Below are positions 1 through 8,813 of a stretch of 64,000 nucleotides of DNA, piece by piece. The position numbers and the translations under genes were made by a program. Every line of letters begins with the position of its first letter. Position 1 is the first letter of the stretch. Source of the stretch: Rhodobacteraceae bacterium IMCC1335 (GTDB lineage: Bacteria > Pseudomonadota > Alphaproteobacteria > Rhodobacterales > Rhodobacteraceae); contig CP046864.1 of NCBI GenBank assembly GCA_039640495.1, positions 1,178,001 to 1,242,000 of the forward strand, written 5' to 3'. The notes under the pieces are model-generated. The model was not told the origin of the DNA and made no database searches. It was given only the letters and a program-made list of their open reading frames with translations.

Positions 1-629
1 TGTTTGTCAACTTTCATGCCTAGGCGTTTCATTGTCGATAGCATTTCAGAGCGGATATCTTGTCCGTCATCGATGGGATTTACGGGAAAATATCCGCCTT
101 TTACGCCAGGTCGATGGCCCGAATTGCCCGCTTCATATTCAGTGTCGGTGTTCCATGAGGCGTCTAAAGCGTCGACTTCATAAGATACTTTGTTGATTGA
201 GTTTGAAAACCGCACATCGTCAAAAAGGAAAAATTCGGCTTCTGGTCCAAAATAAGCCACATCACCAATTCCAGATGATTTCAGATAGGCTTCTGCTTTC
301 TGGGCCGTGCCACGCGGGTCTCGCTCATACGCTTCTCCGGTATCGGGCTCAACCACAGAGCAGTGAACACAAAGCGTTTTTTCTGCATAGAATGGATCGA
401 CATAGGCGCTGTTGGTATCCATCATCAATTTCATATCTGAGGCTTCGATTGATTTCCATCCGGCAATAGAGGAGCCGTCAAACATGAACCCTTCCTCAAT
501 GAAGTCCGCATCGACTTGATCCGACATTACGGTTACGTGCTGCAGCTTGCCCCGCGGATCCGTAAATCGAATATCTACATATTCGATATCTTCATCTGCG
601 ATGGTTTTGAGAACGCTTTCAGTACTCAT
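1..629 (-). CDS. glnA: Glutamine synthetase type I, N-terminal part (cut by window edge)
   Basis: Glutamine synthetase condenses glutamate, ammonia and ATP to glutamine in the cytoplasm. The minus-strand frame is open from the ATG at 627-629 to the window edge, giving about 209 of the roughly 470 residues of the family. The N-terminal beta-grasp segment (FTDPRGK, about residues 22-28), FDGSSIAGW (about 50-58) and the start of the catalytic barrel with GPEAEFFLFD are visible. A ribosome-binding site AAGGAA lies just before the ATG. It follows glnB by 29 bp in the same direction, the usual glnBA operon of alphaproteobacteria, so it is probably transcribed from the region upstream of glnB. The C-terminal adenylylation site lies outside the window. 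Confidence 0.97.
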   Translation of the reverse strand, partial: MSTESVLKTIADEDIEYVDIRFTDPRGKLQHVTVMSDQVDADFIEEGFMFDGSSIAGWKSIEASDMKLMMDTNSAYVDPFYAEKTLCVHCSVVEPDTGEAYERDPRGTAQKAEAYLKSSGIGDVAYFGPEAEFFLFDDVRFSNSINKVSYEVDALDASWNTDTEYEAGNSGHRPGVKGGYFPVNPIDDGQDIRSEMLSTMKRLGMKVDK

Positions 630-658
630 TCCACTAATTCCTTTTGTCTTGAGTGGGT

Positions 659-1369
<711 letters not shown>

Positions 1370-1454
1370 GCGGGTGTGGCGAAATTGGTAGACGCACTAG
1401 ATTTAGGTTCTAGCGCCGCGAGGCGTGGGGGTTCAAGTCCCTCCACCCGCACCA
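1370..1454 (+). tRNA. tRNA-Leu (anticodon UAG)
   Basis: An 85-nt cloverleaf can be folded: the acceptor stem GCGGGTG (1370-1376) pairs with CACCCGC (1444-1450), followed by discriminator A and an encoded CCA. The anticodon stem CTAGA/TCTAG encloses the loop TTTAGGT, giving anticodon TAG at 1404-1406. The long variable arm and the D-loop (TTGGTAGACGC) are typical of class II leucine tRNAs. It reads CUA and, by wobble, other CUN codons. It sits 25 bp upstream of the trigger factor gene. Confidence 0.97.
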
Positions 1455-1479
1455 AATATTATAAAAGGACAAGACAGAT

Positions 1480-2811
1480 ATGCAGGTCACTGAGACCCTC
1501 AAAGAAGGCCTTAAACGCGAATATTCGATCGTGGTAAGCGCCGGTGAGCTTGACGCGAAGGTCAATGAGAAATTGACAGAAGCGCAGCCCGAAGTTGAAT
1601 TGAAGGGCTTTCGGAAGGGCAAAGTGCCGCTCGCACTGCTCAAAAAGCAGTTTGGAAAGCGGTTGCTGGGCGAAGCGATGCAGGAAAGCATCGATGGTGC
1701 GATGAACCAGCATTTTGATGAAAGTGGCGAACGGCCAGCGCTGCAGCCTGACGTTAAAATGTCAAACGAAGACTGGAAAGAGGGCGACGATGTTCATGTC
1801 GACCTAAAATATGAAGCGCTTCCGACGATTCCCGAGCTTGACTTTAAAACTGTCGAGCTCGAGCGTATGGTGGCCAAAGCTGATGCAGACAGCGTTGATG
1901 AGGCGTTGAACAATCTGGCCGCGTCATCGCAGAATTTCAAAGACCGCCGGAAAGGCTCGAAAGCCAAAAATGGCGATCAAGTTGTGTTCGATTTTGTTGG
2001 CTCAGTTGATGGCGAAGAATTTGAAGGTGGCTCTGCCGAAGATTATCCTTTGGTTTTGGGCTCAAACAGCTTCATCCCAGGGTTTGAAGATCAGCTTGTG
2101 GGCGTGAAAGCCGGCGCAGAACTGGACGTTAACGTGACATTCCCCGGCGATTATGGCGCCGAGAATTTGGCTGGCAAAGATGCGCTGTTTAAATGTGCCG
2201 TGAAATCGGTGCAAGAGCCGGTTGCCGCGGAAATTAACGATGAGCTGGCCACTAAATTTGGCGCCGATGATCTTGAGGCGTTGAAGACTCAAGTGTCCGA
2301 GCGGCTCGAAAATGAATATGCCGGCGCGGCCCGGGCTATTACCAAACGGGGCTTGCTGGACGCGCTTGATGAAATGGTAGATTTTGATTTGCCACCTTCG
2401 TTGGTTGAAGCCGAGGCAAAGCAGATCGCGCATCAACTTTGGCATGAAGACAACCCGGATGTCGAAGGGCATGATCATGAAGAGGTGGAAGCCACTGCCG
2501 AACATACTACGCTTGCCGAACGCCGGGTGCGTCTTGGCTTGCTATTGGCCGATATCGGCATGAAAGCCAGCATTGAAGTGACCGATGCTGAAATGTCGCA
2601 AGCCATCATGCAGCAGGCCCAGCAATATCCGGGTCAAGAGCGGCAGTTTTTTGAATTTGTTCAACAAAACCAAGCTATGCAGCAACAGATTCGCGCGCCA
2701 ATCTTTGAAGATAAAGTTGTGAATTATGTGTTTGAATTGGCAACAATTACCGAAAAGACGGTAACGAAGGATGCGTTACAAGCCGCAGTAGAGGCGCTTG
2801 AGGATAGCTGA
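1480..2811 (+). CDS. tig: Trigger factor, ribosome-associated chaperone
   Basis: Trigger factor binds at the ribosome exit tunnel, shields nascent chains and has peptidyl-prolyl isomerase activity. The 443-residue product has the usual length. The ribosome-binding signature GFRKGK is at residues 43-48, an FKBP-type domain spans about 160-245 ([14 protein letters not shown]), and the C-terminal helical arm region follows. AAAGGAC precedes the ATG. An acidic, His-containing insert (about residues 325-345, [10 protein letters not shown]) lies in the C-terminal part and may be lineage-specific. A strong intrinsic terminator follows, so it appears to be monocistronic. Confidence 0.97.
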   Translation: MQVTETLKEGLKREYSIVVSAGELDAKVNEKLTEAQPEVELKGFRKGKVPLALLKKQFGKRLLGEAMQESIDGAMNQHFDESGERPALQPDVKMSNEDWKEGDDVHVDLKYEALPTIPELDFKTVELERMVAKADADSVDEALNNLAASSQNFKDRRKGSKAKNGDQVVFDFVGSVDGEEFEGGSAEDYPLVLGSNSFIPGFEDQLVGVKAGAELDVNVTFPGDYGAENLAGKDALFKCAVKSVQEPVAAEINDELATKFGADDLEALKTQVSERLENEYAGAARAITKRGLLDALDEMVDFDLPPSLVEAEAKQIAHQLWHEDNPDVEGHDHEEVEATAEHTTLAERRVRLGLLLADIGMKASIEVTDAEMSQAIMQQAQQYPGQERQFFEFVQQNQAMQQQIRAPIFEDKVVNYVFELATITEKTVTKDALQAAVEALEDS

Positions 2812-2839
2812 TTTTTTGATTTTATCGATGCTCTTTATC

Positions 2840-2873
2840 AAAGCCCACCCTGTTTGCGGTGGGCTTTGTTTGT
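2840..2873 (+). terminator. Intrinsic terminator of tig
   Basis: AAAGCCCACC (2840-2849) and GGTGGGCTTT (2858-2867) form a perfect 10-bp stem with an 8-nt loop, followed by a T-rich tail. It lies 28 bp after the tig stop codon. Confidence 0.88.
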
Positions 2874-2966
2874 TAAGAGGGCTGAAAAAATTGGCGCGGC
2901 TCAAATGTCCAAAAATAGGTGGGGGTATTGGGCCTTAATGAATGTAAGGGTTGATAACGTAGTAGA

Positions 2967-4097
2967 ATGACGGATCGGTTTTCATATTCGGTTGCGGCGC
3001 GCGATGGCAAAACGCGGGCGGGAAAGATTTCGACCCCGAGAGGCGATATCCGCACGCCTGCCTTCATGCCAGTGGGTACGGCGGCCACGGTGAAGGCGAT
3101 GATGCCAGAAAGCGTGGCAGCAACGGGGGCAGATATTCTGCTTGGCAATACCTATCATTTGATGCTGCGGCCGGGGGCCGAGCGGGTGAATGCTTTGGGG
3201 GGCTTGCACAGGTTTATGAATTGGCAGCGCCCAATTCTAACCGATAGTGGCGGGTTTCAGGTGATGTCTTTGGCCGGTTTGCGCAAACTGACGGAGCGGG
3301 GCGTTACCTTTAAATCGCATGTTGATGGATCCAAGCACGAGATTACCCCCGAACGCTCGATGGATATCCAACGCCTTTTGGGTAGCGATATTGTGATGTG
3401 TTTTGATGAATGCACGCCCTTTCCCGCTGACGAGAAAACCGCCTTGGAGAGTATGCAATTGTCAATGCGCTGGGCGGCGCGTTCCAAAGAGGCATTCGGG
3501 GATCGCCCGGGGCATGCTTTATTTGGTATTCAGCAGGGCAGCGTGTTCCCCGAGCAGCGCGCCGAAAGCGCCGAGGCTTTGAAGACCATTGGGTTTGATG
3601 GCTATGCGGTTGGCGGGCTTGCGGTGGGCGAAGGGCAAGAGGCGATGTTTTCGGTGCTTGACTATGCCCCTGATATGTTGCCGCAGGATAAGCCGCGCTA
3701 TCTGATGGGGGTTGGCAAACCGGATGATATCGTTGGCGCGGTGAAACGGGGTATCGATATGATGGATTGTGTATTGCCCTCGCGCTCGGGGCGCACGGGG
3801 CAGGCCTTTACCCGCCAAGGTGTGGTGAATATCAAAAACGCCCGTCATCAGGACGATCCGCGCCCGCTTGACAGCGCCTGCAGCTGCCCGGCATGCAAAA
3901 ATTACTCGCGGGCGTATCTTCATCATGTTTTTCGTTCGCAAGAAATGATTTCGGGGATGCTGCTCACCTGGCATAATCTGCAATATTATCAGGATTTAAT
4001 GGCCGATATGCGCGCGGCGATTGCAGCCGGTCGTTTTGCCAGTTTTGAAGCCGAGTTCTATTCTCAGAGAGCGGCAGGAGATATCGCCCCATTGTAA
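2967..4097 (+). CDS. tgt: Queuine/preQ1 tRNA-guanine transglycosylase
   Basis: Tgt exchanges guanine-34 of tRNAs with GUN anticodons for preQ1 in queuosine synthesis. The 376-residue product is full length. [12 protein letters not shown] (about residue 91) holds the catalytic-base Asp, [13 protein letters not shown] holds the nucleophile Asp, and the zinc site is CSCPAC followed by a downstream His in YLHH. No other queuosine genes lie nearby; the gene stands between the tig terminator and a convergent methyltransferase gene. Confidence 0.97.
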   Translation: MTDRFSYSVAARDGKTRAGKISTPRGDIRTPAFMPVGTAATVKAMMPESVAATGADILLGNTYHLMLRPGAERVNALGGLHRFMNWQRPILTDSGGFQVMSLAGLRKLTERGVTFKSHVDGSKHEITPERSMDIQRLLGSDIVMCFDECTPFPADEKTALESMQLSMRWAARSKEAFGDRPGHALFGIQQGSVFPEQRAESAEALKTIGFDGYAVGGLAVGEGQEAMFSVLDYAPDMLPQDKPRYLMGVGKPDDIVGAVKRGIDMMDCVLPSRSGRTGQAFTRQGVVNIKNARHQDDPRPLDSACSCPACKNYSRAYLHHVFRSQEMISGMLLTWHNLQYYQDLMADMRAAIAAGRFASFEAEFYSQRAAGDIAPL

Positions 4098-4127
4098 CCT
4101 GGCTTTGGCGCGTTTTGCACCGGTTTT

Positions 4128-4976
4128 TTAGGCGCGCGCGGCTACGATATAAACCGTGGCGTCATAGGAAATTTTGCCGTCTTTCTGGCGCGCTGCGGAT
4201 TGCGCCAGCATCGAGCGGAACACTTTGGCGCGCTCAGCCTCCCCCATTTCGGCTAAAGTCATAATCCGCGTGGCTAAGCCGATCTGCATCAGCAGCTTGG
4301 CATCTTCTTCGGGGCTGTCTTTGGTGGTTACTCGTGTGGGGGTTTTTGCGATCTCAATCTGCTGAAAACCGGCCTCTTCAAGCAGGCTGCGCAGATATGC
4401 GGCATCGCTGAACGCCAAAGGCCCCGGCGCGCGGCCGGGGGCGATAAAAGGCTGATCTGTATGCTGCAAGGCGGCTTGCAACGGCGCATAAAAAAATTCG
4501 TTTTCCTCCAAAGGGGCCCAGCAAACAAAGTGTAACCTGCCTTCAACGGTGAGTGCGGATTTGATGTTTTGAAAGGCTTTCACCGGGTTTTCGAAGAACA
4601 TAACGCCAAATCGTGAGATCACCGTGTCAAATTTTTGTAACGCAAAGCGATGCGCCTGCGCATCAGCCAAGACAAAGTTGATGTTTTCGTGATTCGCGCA
4701 TTTCTGCGCGGCCAAATCTAAAAGTGGTTTTGAAATATCCAAGCCAGTAATCTGCGCGCTTGGTGGGGCGCGTTTTGCAAGCGCAAGCGTGGTGCCCCCG
4801 CCGCCGCATCCGATATCAAGAATCCTGCCGGATGGGCGAAGATCCAAATTTTCCAGAAGCAATTGACTGATGGACTCCAGCCGCTCGCTCATCAAGCGGT
4901 CATTTTCCACCCAAGACAGGCCAGGTTCTTCGTTCCAGAATTTCCCTTGATCTGGGTTTTCGCCAAAATCCGCCAT
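4128..4976 (-). CDS. Class I SAM-dependent methyltransferase
   Basis: A Rossmann-fold methyltransferase of about 282 residues. Motif I, ILDIGCGGGGTTLALAKR, is near residue 53, followed by an acidic residue in ITGLDIS and the motif FDTVISRFGVMFF, as in UbiE/COQ5-like and arsenite-methyltransferase-like families. I chose the ATG at 4974-4976 because GAGG lies shortly upstream; the frame can be extended to a GTG at 5015 with no ribosome-binding site. The gene follows the rhodanese gene by 64 bp on the same strand and may be the last member of the methanethiol oxidase group. The substrate cannot be told from sequence. Confidence 0.8.
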   Translation of the reverse strand: MADFGENPDQGKFWNEEPGLSWVENDRLMSERLESISQLLLENLDLRPSGRILDIGCGGGGTTLALAKRAPPSAQITGLDISKPLLDLAAQKCANHENINFVLADAQAHRFALQKFDTVISRFGVMFFENPVKAFQNIKSALTVEGRLHFVCWAPLEENEFFYAPLQAALQHTDQPFIAPGRAPGPLAFSDAAYLRSLLEEAGFQQIEIAKTPTRVTTKDSPEEDAKLLMQIGLATRIMTLAEMGEAERAKVFRSMLAQSAARQKDGKISYDATVYIVAARA

Positions 4977-5040
4977 TTGCTCTGCCTCGCTTTCAGGATA
5001 TTTACATCGGCCCACTATAGTGCAGGCGCGGGGCGGCGCA

Positions 5041-5445
5041 TTACTTCTTTTCCACCGGCTCTATTGGCGCAGCGGCTTTCTGCCAAGCCGTGAATCCCCC
5101 GGCAATATGCGTGACTGGAGATAATCCCATTTGCTGCGCGACCTGTGCGCTTAGGGCTGACCGCCAAGCGCTGGCACAATAAAATACATAGGTTTTATCT
5201 TGGTTGAACAGTTCTTTATGATAGGGGCTTTCTGGATCAATCCAGAATTCCAACATTCCGCGCGGGCAAGAAAACGCATTTGGTATTTTTCCCGAGCGCT
5301 GCAGCTCGCGAATATCCCGTAAATCGATAAAGACGTGATCTTGGCTGTCCAATAGGCCGGCGGCCTCTTCAACGGATATACTGGGCACGACAGCATTGGC
5401 TTCTGCGAGCAATGCCTTGATACCTTTGGTTATTTTTTGCGCCAT
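5041..5445 (-). CDS. Rhodanese-domain sulfurtransferase
   Basis: A single-domain rhodanese of 134 residues, probably cytoplasmic, that would move sulfane sulfur onto a nucleophile. The active-site loop CASAWR, after FY, gives the catalytic Cys with a loop Arg; HIAGGFTAWQKA is the usual C-terminal signature. The start at 5443-5445 has AGGAA just upstream; the frame extends to 5508 without one. It begins 2 bp after the CoA-binding protein gene, so the two are probably one operon. Next to a methanethiol oxidase, a role in handling released sulfide or sulfane sulfur is likely but not shown. Confidence 0.88.
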   Translation of the reverse strand: MAQKITKGIKALLAEANAVVPSISVEEAAGLLDSQDHVFIDLRDIRELQRSGKIPNAFSCPRGMLEFWIDPESPYHKELFNQDKTYVFYCASAWRSALSAQVAQQMGLSPVTHIAGGFTAWQKAAAPIEPVEKK

Positions 5446-5447
5446 GG

Positions 5448-5906
5448 TTAAATTCCTAAATGCAGTTTGGGTTTCCAAAACGGCCGGAAAAGTTCTATTT
5501 TTGGGCAACGGTTCATCACCACTTTCATCCCCGCCTCTTCGGCAAGCCGCGCGGCGTCATCATTGCGCACACCAATTTGTCCCCAAAGCACTTTGGCCTT
5601 GATGGCAATCGCTTCGCGGGCGATTCCCAATAAATCCTCGGGGCGGCGAAACACCTCCACCATATCCACAGGGCGGTCAATCGCATCCAGTGATGGGTAA
5701 ACTTTTAATCCGCGGATTTCTTTCAAACCGGGGCGTGGATTGATGGGGATCATATCATAGCCGGTTTCGCTGAGTACCCTTAAAACGCCATAGCTGAACT
5801 TGGTTTTATCGGGGCTGGCACCCACCATGGCGATGGTTTTAACCGACGATAGGATGTCATTTAAATACCCGTCAGGGTAAGGGGCATCGTGGTCCATATA
5901 AGTCAT
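5448..5906 (-). CDS. CoA-binding domain protein (YccU-like)
   Basis: A 152-residue single-domain protein with a Rossmann-like CoA-binding fold. TIAMVGASPDKTKFSYGV (about residues 24-41) matches the nucleotide-binding loop of the CoA-binding family, followed by YDMIPINP. These small proteins resemble the N-terminal domain of succinyl-CoA and acyl-CoA synthetases without a catalytic module; their role is unknown, though CoA or persulfide sensing has been considered for the family. The start ATGA overlaps the ferredoxin stop by 4 bp, which means translational coupling. Confidence 0.85.
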   Translation of the reverse strand: MTYMDHDAPYPDGYLNDILSSVKTIAMVGASPDKTKFSYGVLRVLSETGYDMIPINPRPGLKEIRGLKVYPSLDAIDRPVDMVEVFRRPEDLLGIAREAIAIKAKVLWGQIGVRNDDAARLAEEAGMKVVMNRCPKIELFRPFWKPKLHLGI

Positions 5907-6271
5907 GGAGCTTTCTCCAATTTTGTGGCGATATCGGCTTTCAATTCATGCGGGGCAAGCGGATCCAAGAAGGGGTTGCGATAGAGCTTGTCATGGCTTT
6001 CAACGCCAATTTCAAACGTGCAATCGCTGAGCGGGCGGGCGACGCATAAAATGACATAGCCATCCGTAATCTGGCGATTGTTCAGCGCCACTTGCGGCGC
6101 TTGATTCACCCGGCCTGTGGTGAGCTTAGCCGCGCAGGTGATGCAACCGCCATATTTACAGCCATAAGGCAAATCAACGCCTTGGTCGCGCAGGCTGTCG
6201 AGCAGCGGTTTGCGATGATCCACCTCATAGGTGGCGCCATCGCGGTTTGCCAACGTGATTTTATGCATCAT
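5903..6271 (-). CDS. [2Fe-2S] ferredoxin
   Basis: A plant-type ferredoxin of about 122 residues. The cluster ligands are in YGCKYGGCITC (C-x4-C-x2-C) with the fourth Cys in VILCVARP. The start ATGATG at 6266-6271 overlaps the stop of the methanethiol oxidase gene by 4 bp; a frame extension to 6322 lies wholly inside that gene and is unlikely. The tight coupling suggests that it passes electrons in the same pathway, yet methanethiol oxidases of this family are described as using O2 and copper with no ferredoxin, so the partner is open. Confidence 0.92.
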   Translation of the reverse strand: MMHKITLANRDGATYEVDHRKPLLDSLRDQGVDLPYGCKYGGCITCAAKLTTGRVNQAPQVALNNRQITDGYVILCVARPLSDCTFEIGVESHDKLYRNPFLDPLAPHELKADIATKLEKAP

Positions 6272-7617
6272 AGCCAGATATCGCTTGTGCAATCGCCACC
6301 GGGATAGCGGGTTTCGTGGCACCGGCTTGGGCCGTTGGGCTCTTTGCCAAAATCCACCACGAAATTCGGATCAATTTCCATACCGCCATTTTCAGTGTCG
6401 CAATTCACCATCAACATACAGCCACCATTGGTTCGGATTTCTGGATAAAACTGATTGTCCCACGTACTGAATAAAGAGGTGGTGACATAGAGCCGCTTAC
6501 CATCCAGACTGAGCTGAATCATTTGCGGACCGCCGGTGACTTTCACGCCGTTCACCTCTGGTGCTTTGCCCAGCAAGCCCCCCATCCACACCTGGCCGGT
6601 AAGCTTTGCATGATGCGGATCGCTGATGTCATATTGGCGTATATCGCCATGTAGCCAATTGCACAGGTAAAGATATTTATCATCCATGGATAAAAGAATA
6701 ACCGAAATTACCCCGGGAACTGGGATCGGCCATTCCGGATGCGGTTCATTTTCAACATCGACAATTTTTTCCCATTGCCACTCGTCATTTTGATCTTTCC
6801 ACCAATGAATAATATTTGCGCTGAGCGCGGCGCCGACAAAGCCATGTGAACTGTCCGGATCGTGATGAAAACGCACTTCCAATGGGATCAGTCCATCTTC
6901 ACCCAAATACATGCTTTTGATCGGCTCTTTCTTTTCAAAATCCCAAAAATGGATTTCTCGGCCGTATTTGAGATGCCCCACTTCTTCCAGATCAAAACCA
7001 GGCATAAAGGTATTGGGCGCGCCCCATTCAGAGCTGACCATAACGTTGTGGCGCGGTTGATACCAAAAATCATAGCCGAATTTGATATCGCCCATCGAGT
7101 TTTCCCAACGTCCAACGATTTCGAAGTCTTTGTTAAGGTGTAAATAACCTCCCGGCGCGTTGCCTTGCGCATCGCCTAGCATTGAAATGATGATTTCCGA
7201 ACCCAAGCAATGGATTGTATGTGGCGCGCTGAGATTGGTTTTGGCTTTGATATCGGCCCCATCAATCACCTTGAACAGCGTTGGATTGCGCGGGTCTGTG
7301 GCGCAATCGATGATATGGATATTGGAAGAGCGCACGCCGGGCACCAAAAGATATTTACGCGCCATTGAGGCATCGTCAAAGCAAGAAGAACAGGCATTCC
7401 AGCCCATATGGTGCAGTTCATCGCCAATCCCGGGCACTTCGCAGCGGCTGATCACTTGCGAATAGGTGGGGCTGTCAGGATCATTATCGATTGTCGCCAG
7501 ATAATCGGGTTTTTGGATGCCCGTGCCCGTGTAGATGGCGATTGTGTAGAGCAGCTTTTCACGAGGTGCCTTCATCGCTTCGGCAGGGGAGGCATATCCG
7601 GGGCCGCAACATTCCAT
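6268..7617 (-). CDS. mtoX: Methanethiol oxidase / selenium-binding protein SBP56 family
   Basis: Family members oxidise methanethiol to formaldehyde, hydrogen sulfide and hydrogen peroxide. The 449-residue product is close to vertebrate SELENBP1 over its length: CGPGYASPAEAMKAPRE at the start, NACSSCFDD (about residues 74-82), GYDFWYQPRHNVM, LSLDGKRLY, and the C-terminal RYPGGDC. The His-rich motifs thought to bind copper are present (ELHHMGW, FHHD). There is no signal peptide, in contrast to the periplasmic enzyme of Hyphomicrobium, so it should act in the cytoplasm. GGAGA precedes the ATG. It heads a tight operon with a ferredoxin, a CoA-binding protein and a rhodanese, opposite an IclR regulator. 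In roseobacters methanethiol comes mainly from DMSP demethylation. Confidence 0.9.
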   Translation of the reverse strand: MECCGPGYASPAEAMKAPREKLLYTIAIYTGTGIQKPDYLATIDNDPDSPTYSQVISRCEVPGIGDELHHMGWNACSSCFDDASMARKYLLVPGVRSSNIHIIDCATDPRNPTLFKVIDGADIKAKTNLSAPHTIHCLGSEIIISMLGDAQGNAPGGYLHLNKDFEIVGRWENSMGDIKFGYDFWYQPRHNVMVSSEWGAPNTFMPGFDLEEVGHLKYGREIHFWDFEKKEPIKSMYLGEDGLIPLEVRFHHDPDSSHGFVGAALSANIIHWWKDQNDEWQWEKIVDVENEPHPEWPIPVPGVISVILLSMDDKYLYLCNWLHGDIRQYDISDPHHAKLTGQVWMGGLLGKAPEVNGVKVTGGPQMIQLSLDGKRLYVTTSLFSTWDNQFYPEIRTNGGCMLMVNCDTENGGMEIDPNFVVDFGKEPNGPSRCHETRYPGGDCTSDIWL

Positions 7618-7702
7618 TCTTTTCTCCAGACCGATTCGAGATGCTTGACTTTTCTTACGTTATTCTTATTACATGAGACAAATGTCTGTAAAGTGAGAAT
7701 TT
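7618..7702. promoter_or_regulatory. Divergent promoter region with AGACA-AA-TGTCT inverted repeat
   Basis: The 85 bp between the methanethiol oxidase and IclR genes hold a perfect inverted repeat AGACA-AA-TGTCT at 7676-7687, 15 bp before the IclR start. A possible plus-strand promoter TTGACT-N17-ATTACA spans 7645-7673; its -10 box is poor. Size and position of the repeat fit an IclR-family operator acting on both genes, by inference only. Confidence 0.4.
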
Positions 7703-8455
7703 ATGCATCTGGCGCGCGTGATGAAAGTATTGGAGGCTGTGGCCATGGCGGGTCGGCCAGTTACGGCCTCAGAAGTGCAGCAATTGACCGATCTGCCGCG
7801 ACCCACCTGCTATCGGTTGTTGCACTCAATGCAGGCGGAGCAATTGCTGGATGAGGTTTCTTCAGGGCGGTTCATCGTCGGAGAAAGTTTGGTGCGCTTG
7901 GCGCTTTTGGGGCAAACAGATGTAGATATTTGCCGCAGCGCTGCGCCAAAATTGCAGCGCGCTGCCGATGATTTGGGCGAGGCGGTCTTTTTATCGCGCT
8001 TTCGCAATAGGGGCGTTGAAATTATCCATGTGGAAGTGCCGGGCGATGCAAAACGCTCATTCGTGCATCCAGGGCTCGGGTTTCGCCCGATGCATGCTTG
8101 TTCATGCTCAAAAGTCATCGCAGCCTTTGCGGATGATACGTTTCGACAAGATATTTTATCTGGCCCGATGCGCTCCTTTACCGAATATACGCGCTGTGAT
8201 CCGCAACGCCTGTCGCGCGAGTTTGATCAGATTCTCAGCAGCGGCTATGCCGAATGCGTACAGGAAATCGAACTGGGGGTATCGTCGGTTGCGGCTCCGG
8301 TGCAAATCGGATCGGTTGGGGCGCTTTACAGCATTGGCGCCACCGGGCCGGTACGCCGCTTCACCAAAGACCGCCGCGCTCAAATCGGAGAGCAGCTTTG
8401 CCAGATGGCGCAGAAAATAGGCCATTCTTTGCAGGTTGCGGGAGCTGCCGCTTAG
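7703..8455 (+). CDS. IclR-family transcriptional regulator
   Basis: A 250-residue regulator with the two IclR domains: an N-terminal winged helix-turn-helix (about residues 1-70, with VTASEVQQLTDLPRPTCYRLL as the helix-turn-helix) and a C-terminal effector domain (RPMHACSCSKVIAAF and a late SVAAPV). It faces away from the methanethiol oxidase operon across an 85 bp gap with an inverted repeat, so control of that operon is likely. The effector is unknown; for this family it is usually a small acid. Confidence 0.93.
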   Translation: MHLARVMKVLEAVAMAGRPVTASEVQQLTDLPRPTCYRLLHSMQAEQLLDEVSSGRFIVGESLVRLALLGQTDVDICRSAAPKLQRAADDLGEAVFLSRFRNRGVEIIHVEVPGDAKRSFVHPGLGFRPMHACSCSKVIAAFADDTFRQDILSGPMRSFTEYTRCDPQRLSREFDQILSSGYAECVQEIELGVSSVAAPVQIGSVGALYSIGATGPVRRFTKDRRAQIGEQLCQMAQKIGHSLQVAGAAA

Positions 8456-8573
8456 CGCCCTATATTTGGGCGAGAAGTGGCAAAATAATGCACTTCCTGC
8501 GAACAGCAGCGGATCTCTAAATATCGCAAATTTTGGCCGTATATAAGGTGTTGAAATCGGTCAGGAGATCACA

Positions 8574-8798
8574 ATGCAGCACCAAGAGGTTTATATTCCA
8601 AACTTTATGCGCAGCTTTTTGGGTGATGTAAACATTTATTATGAGGCGCTGCCCGAAACGTTTCAGAGCGAATTAAAAAGCTATATGTATCATATTGCTT
8701 GGGCGGTGAATGAGGATCTGCCGATCGACGATCCAGATGATAAATTTGACTTCATCAAAGAGCGCTTTGATGCGGCGCGCACGCGGCTGATGAACTGA
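8574..8798 (+). CDS. Small conserved-type protein of unknown function
   Basis: A 74-residue soluble, acidic protein with no transmembrane segment or signal peptide and no family I recognise. AGGAG lies 7 bp before the ATG, which supports a real gene. The middle (SYMYHIAWAVNEDLPIDDPDDKFDF) looks helical with an acidic loop. It has 118 bp of upstream non-coding sequence that probably carries its own promoter, and ends 15 bp before the convergent MFS gene. Confidence 0.7.
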   Translation: MQHQEVYIPNFMRSFLGDVNIYYEALPETFQSELKSYMYHIAWAVNEDLPIDDPDDKFDFIKERFDAARTRLMN

Positions 8799-8813
8799 GC
8801 TTTTTCGGTTTGC

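Noticed and set aside
8477..8491. Sigma-54-like GTGGCA...TGC upstream of the 74-residue gene
   Set aside because: The GG to GC distance is one base too short for a sigma-54 promoter and the -12 box is poor.
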